7,049 nucleotides of DNA from an uncultured Chlorobiales bacterium. Lineage in GTDB: Bacteria; Bacteroidota; Chlorobiia; Chlorobiales; Chlorobiaceae. Made by a program: the position numbers and the translations under genes. The DNA lies in NCBI GenBank assembly GCA_903901395.1, contig CAIUQW010000398.1:1-7049 (forward strand). Direction: 5' to 3'. The notes under the pieces were generated by a model. It worked only from the letters and a program-made list of their open reading frames with translations, was not told the DNA's origin and searched no databases. This document shows positions 6,201 to 7,049 of the stretch, one piece after another. Every line of letters starts with the position of its first letter. The first letter of the stretch is position 1.

Positions 6201-6229
6201 TGTATAGACAGGTACGCCTATACCGGTAA
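6201..6229 (-). promoter_or_regulatory. Putative promoter of the PIN-like gene
   Basis: Read on the minus strand, TTACCG (6229-6224) is followed after exactly 17 bp by TATACA (6206-6201), about 33 bp ahead of the start codon. Both hexamers agree only partly with the sigma-70 consensus, but spacing and placement are ideal, leaving a leader of roughly 25 bases. Confidence 0.45.
6202..6223. promoter_or_regulatory. Operator-like inverted repeat overlapping the PIN-like gene promoter
   Basis: GTATAG (6202-6207) and CTATAC (6218-6223) form perfect 6-bp arms around a 10-bp spacer. The arms cover most of the -10 element and the entire promoter spacer. Half-site centres are 16 bp apart, roughly one and a half helical turns. 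A dimeric regulator bound here would block polymerase. A second small palindrome, TACCGGTA, abuts it at 6221-6228. The regulator is unknown; function is inferred from symmetry and position. Confidence 0.4.
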
Positions 6230-6477
6230 TAAAAATTTCATGCCTTTTGACTGAAAACCGCCATCATTACGAAAAAATACACAACATTCGCTGTTCGTCA
6301 AAAATACCAGTCCACCCAGCGATCCCTTCACCGCCTTTTTTCCGCCCCCATCAATTCCCCGCCTCCAGCCTTTGCAATCCATCCGCCGTCTCTCTATTTT
6401 TACCAATGGCCCCCAGACATCACGGCCATGAGCACCGGTAACGGCAGCTTTTTCTCTTACTTCAAAGCACAACACGC
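6230..6477 (+). promoter_or_regulatory. C-rich, G-poor region upstream of trpB2 (possible Rho-loading leader)
   Basis: No gene is supported in the 309 bp between the PIN-like gene and trpB2. Counting 6301-6420 gives 52 C, 31 T, 24 A and 13 G, a fourfold C over G excess on the trpB2 sense strand, with repeated YC-rich clusters and little hairpin potential. Such unstructured C-rich RNA is the classical substrate for Rho. If the trpB2 promoter lies near 6230-6290, its leader would carry this tract. I see no Trp-codon leader peptide, no attenuator stem pair and no known riboswitch. Open frames on both strands here appear to be by-products of the skew. Confidence 0.35.
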
Positions 6478-7049
6478 ATGAGTACAGAGCCTACCAAAAT
6501 CCTCCTCAGCGAGGATGAAATGCCCCGTCAGTGGTACAATATCCAGGCCGATCTTCCTACTCCCATGCCGCCGCCGGTGGGGCTGGATGGCACGCCCATC
6601 GGGCCGGACGCCTTGGCGCAGGTCTTTCCGATGAACCTGATCGAGCAGGAGGTCAGCACCGAGCGCTGGATCGACATTCCCGACGAGGTGCTCGGCATCC
6701 TCAAGCTCTGGCGGCCTTCACCGCTTTACCGCGCCCGGCGGCTCGAAGCGGCGCTCGGCACTCCGGCGAAAATCTACTACAAGAACGAAGGGGTCTCGCC
6801 CGCCGGAAGCCACAAGCCGAACACAGCGGTCGCGCAGGCGTGGTACAACAAGCAGTTCGGCATCAAGTACCTCACAACCGAGACCGGCGCTGGGCAGTGG
6901 GGCAGCGCTCTGGCCATGAGCTGCAAGCTGATCGGCATCGAGTGCAAGGTGTTCATGGTGCGCATCAGCTTCGACCAGAAGCCCTTCCGCAAGATCATGA
7001 TGAAAACCTGGGGCGCGGATTGCATCCCCAGCCCGAGCATGGAGACCGT
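6478..7049 (+). CDS. trpB2: Tryptophan synthase beta chain, TrpB2 type (TrpB-like PLP enzyme), C-terminal part outside window
   Basis: The frame starts at ATG 6478 and stays open to the window end, giving 190 complete residues. The N-terminal segment (PRQWYNIQADLP, then PPPVGLDGTPIGPDAL) and RPSPLYRARRLE (79-90) are characteristic of the longer TrpB2 type rather than TrpB1. The PLP-binding lysine is Lys113 in NEGVSPAGSHKPNTA (103-117), followed by TETGAGQWGSALA (134-146). TrpB enzymes condense indole with L-serine to form tryptophan. TrpB2 proteins generally lack the TrpA-contact features of TrpB1 and may act alone or salvage indole; I infer this from family knowledge. No trpA is adjacent in the window. 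No Shine-Dalgarno sequence is visible, and the start is chosen because the frame has no other nearby in-frame ATG and the N-terminus fits the family. High GC returns here, showing the low-GC interval ends before this gene. Confidence 0.93.
   Translation, partial: MSTEPTKILLSEDEMPRQWYNIQADLPTPMPPPVGLDGTPIGPDALAQVFPMNLIEQEVSTERWIDIPDEVLGILKLWRPSPLYRARRLEAALGTPAKIYYKNEGVSPAGSHKPNTAVAQAWYNKQFGIKYLTTETGAGQWGSALAMSCKLIGIECKVFMVRISFDQKPFRKIMMKTWGADCIPSPSMET

Noticed and set aside
6247..6441. A 64-codon plus-strand frame in the trpB2 leader, considered as an attenuator leader peptide
   Set aside because: It begins with TTG without a ribosome binding site, contains no tryptophan codons and is simply proline- and histidine-rich from the C-rich composition.
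6218..6475. An 85-codon minus-strand open frame upstream of the PIN-like gene, considered as an antitoxin
   Set aside because: It overlaps the putative PIN-gene promoter and operator, lacks a ribosome binding site and antitoxin-like DNA-binding pattern, and arises from the C-over-G skew, which removes stop codons in that frame.

Overview
The window looks like chromosomal DNA from a green sulfur bacterium, most likely Chlorobaculum or a close relative. This rests on the high-GC, strongly GC3-biased housekeeping genes, the short FtsY beginning MGFFDKIGLSRL, and the pairing of ThiL with a TrpB2-type tryptophan synthase beta chain. It is recognition from memory, not a database match. All complete genes are intact; the first and last are cut by the window edges.

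Layout. Positions 1-2058 (minus strand) hold an apparent two-gene unit: pcm (protein-L-isoaspartate O-methyltransferase), then after 28 bp a PpiD-like membrane-anchored peptidyl-prolyl isomerase that runs off the left edge. Both act on damaged or unfolded proteins. An AT-rich divergent intergenic region carrying an ATTGCAT/ATGCAAT inverted repeat separates pcm from a plus-strand DUF123 (GIY-YIG-type) putative nuclease gene at 2153-2713. That gene converges on ftsY (minus, 2805-3761). Their 91-bp gap is packed with small repeats: a triplicated 9-mer and a perfect 8-bp GC hairpin. FtsY is the signal-recognition-particle receptor GTPase. It is divergent from thiL (plus, 3849-4919), thiamine-monophosphate kinase.

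Downstream of thiL come a dispersed-repeat-like palindrome, a recognisable extended -10 promoter and a complete tRNA-Leu(UAA) with encoded CCA. Next is a compositional break. The minus-strand gene at 5182-6168 is about 43% GC in the lines I counted, against up to 75% in a thiL line. It encodes an unrecognised 328-residue protein whose two ends look like a split PIN nuclease fold. Its promoter region carries a six-bp-arm inverted repeat inside the -35/-10 interval, so the islet looks like a self-contained, possibly autoregulated acquisition. It has no visible antitoxin partner.

The last 309 bp before trpB2 form a remarkably C-rich, G-poor leader (in 120 counted bases, 52 C to 13 G), compatible with Rho loading. 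The window ends inside trpB2 (plus, 6478 onward), which contains the PLP-binding lysine.

Most candidates for novelty lie in 4920-6477: the PIN-like islet with its operator-like site, and the trpB2 leader. The PpiD-like protein also appears to have a second, decayed parvulin domain ahead of the canonical one. I found no CRISPR array, transposase, prophage gene or obvious multi-gene defence system.
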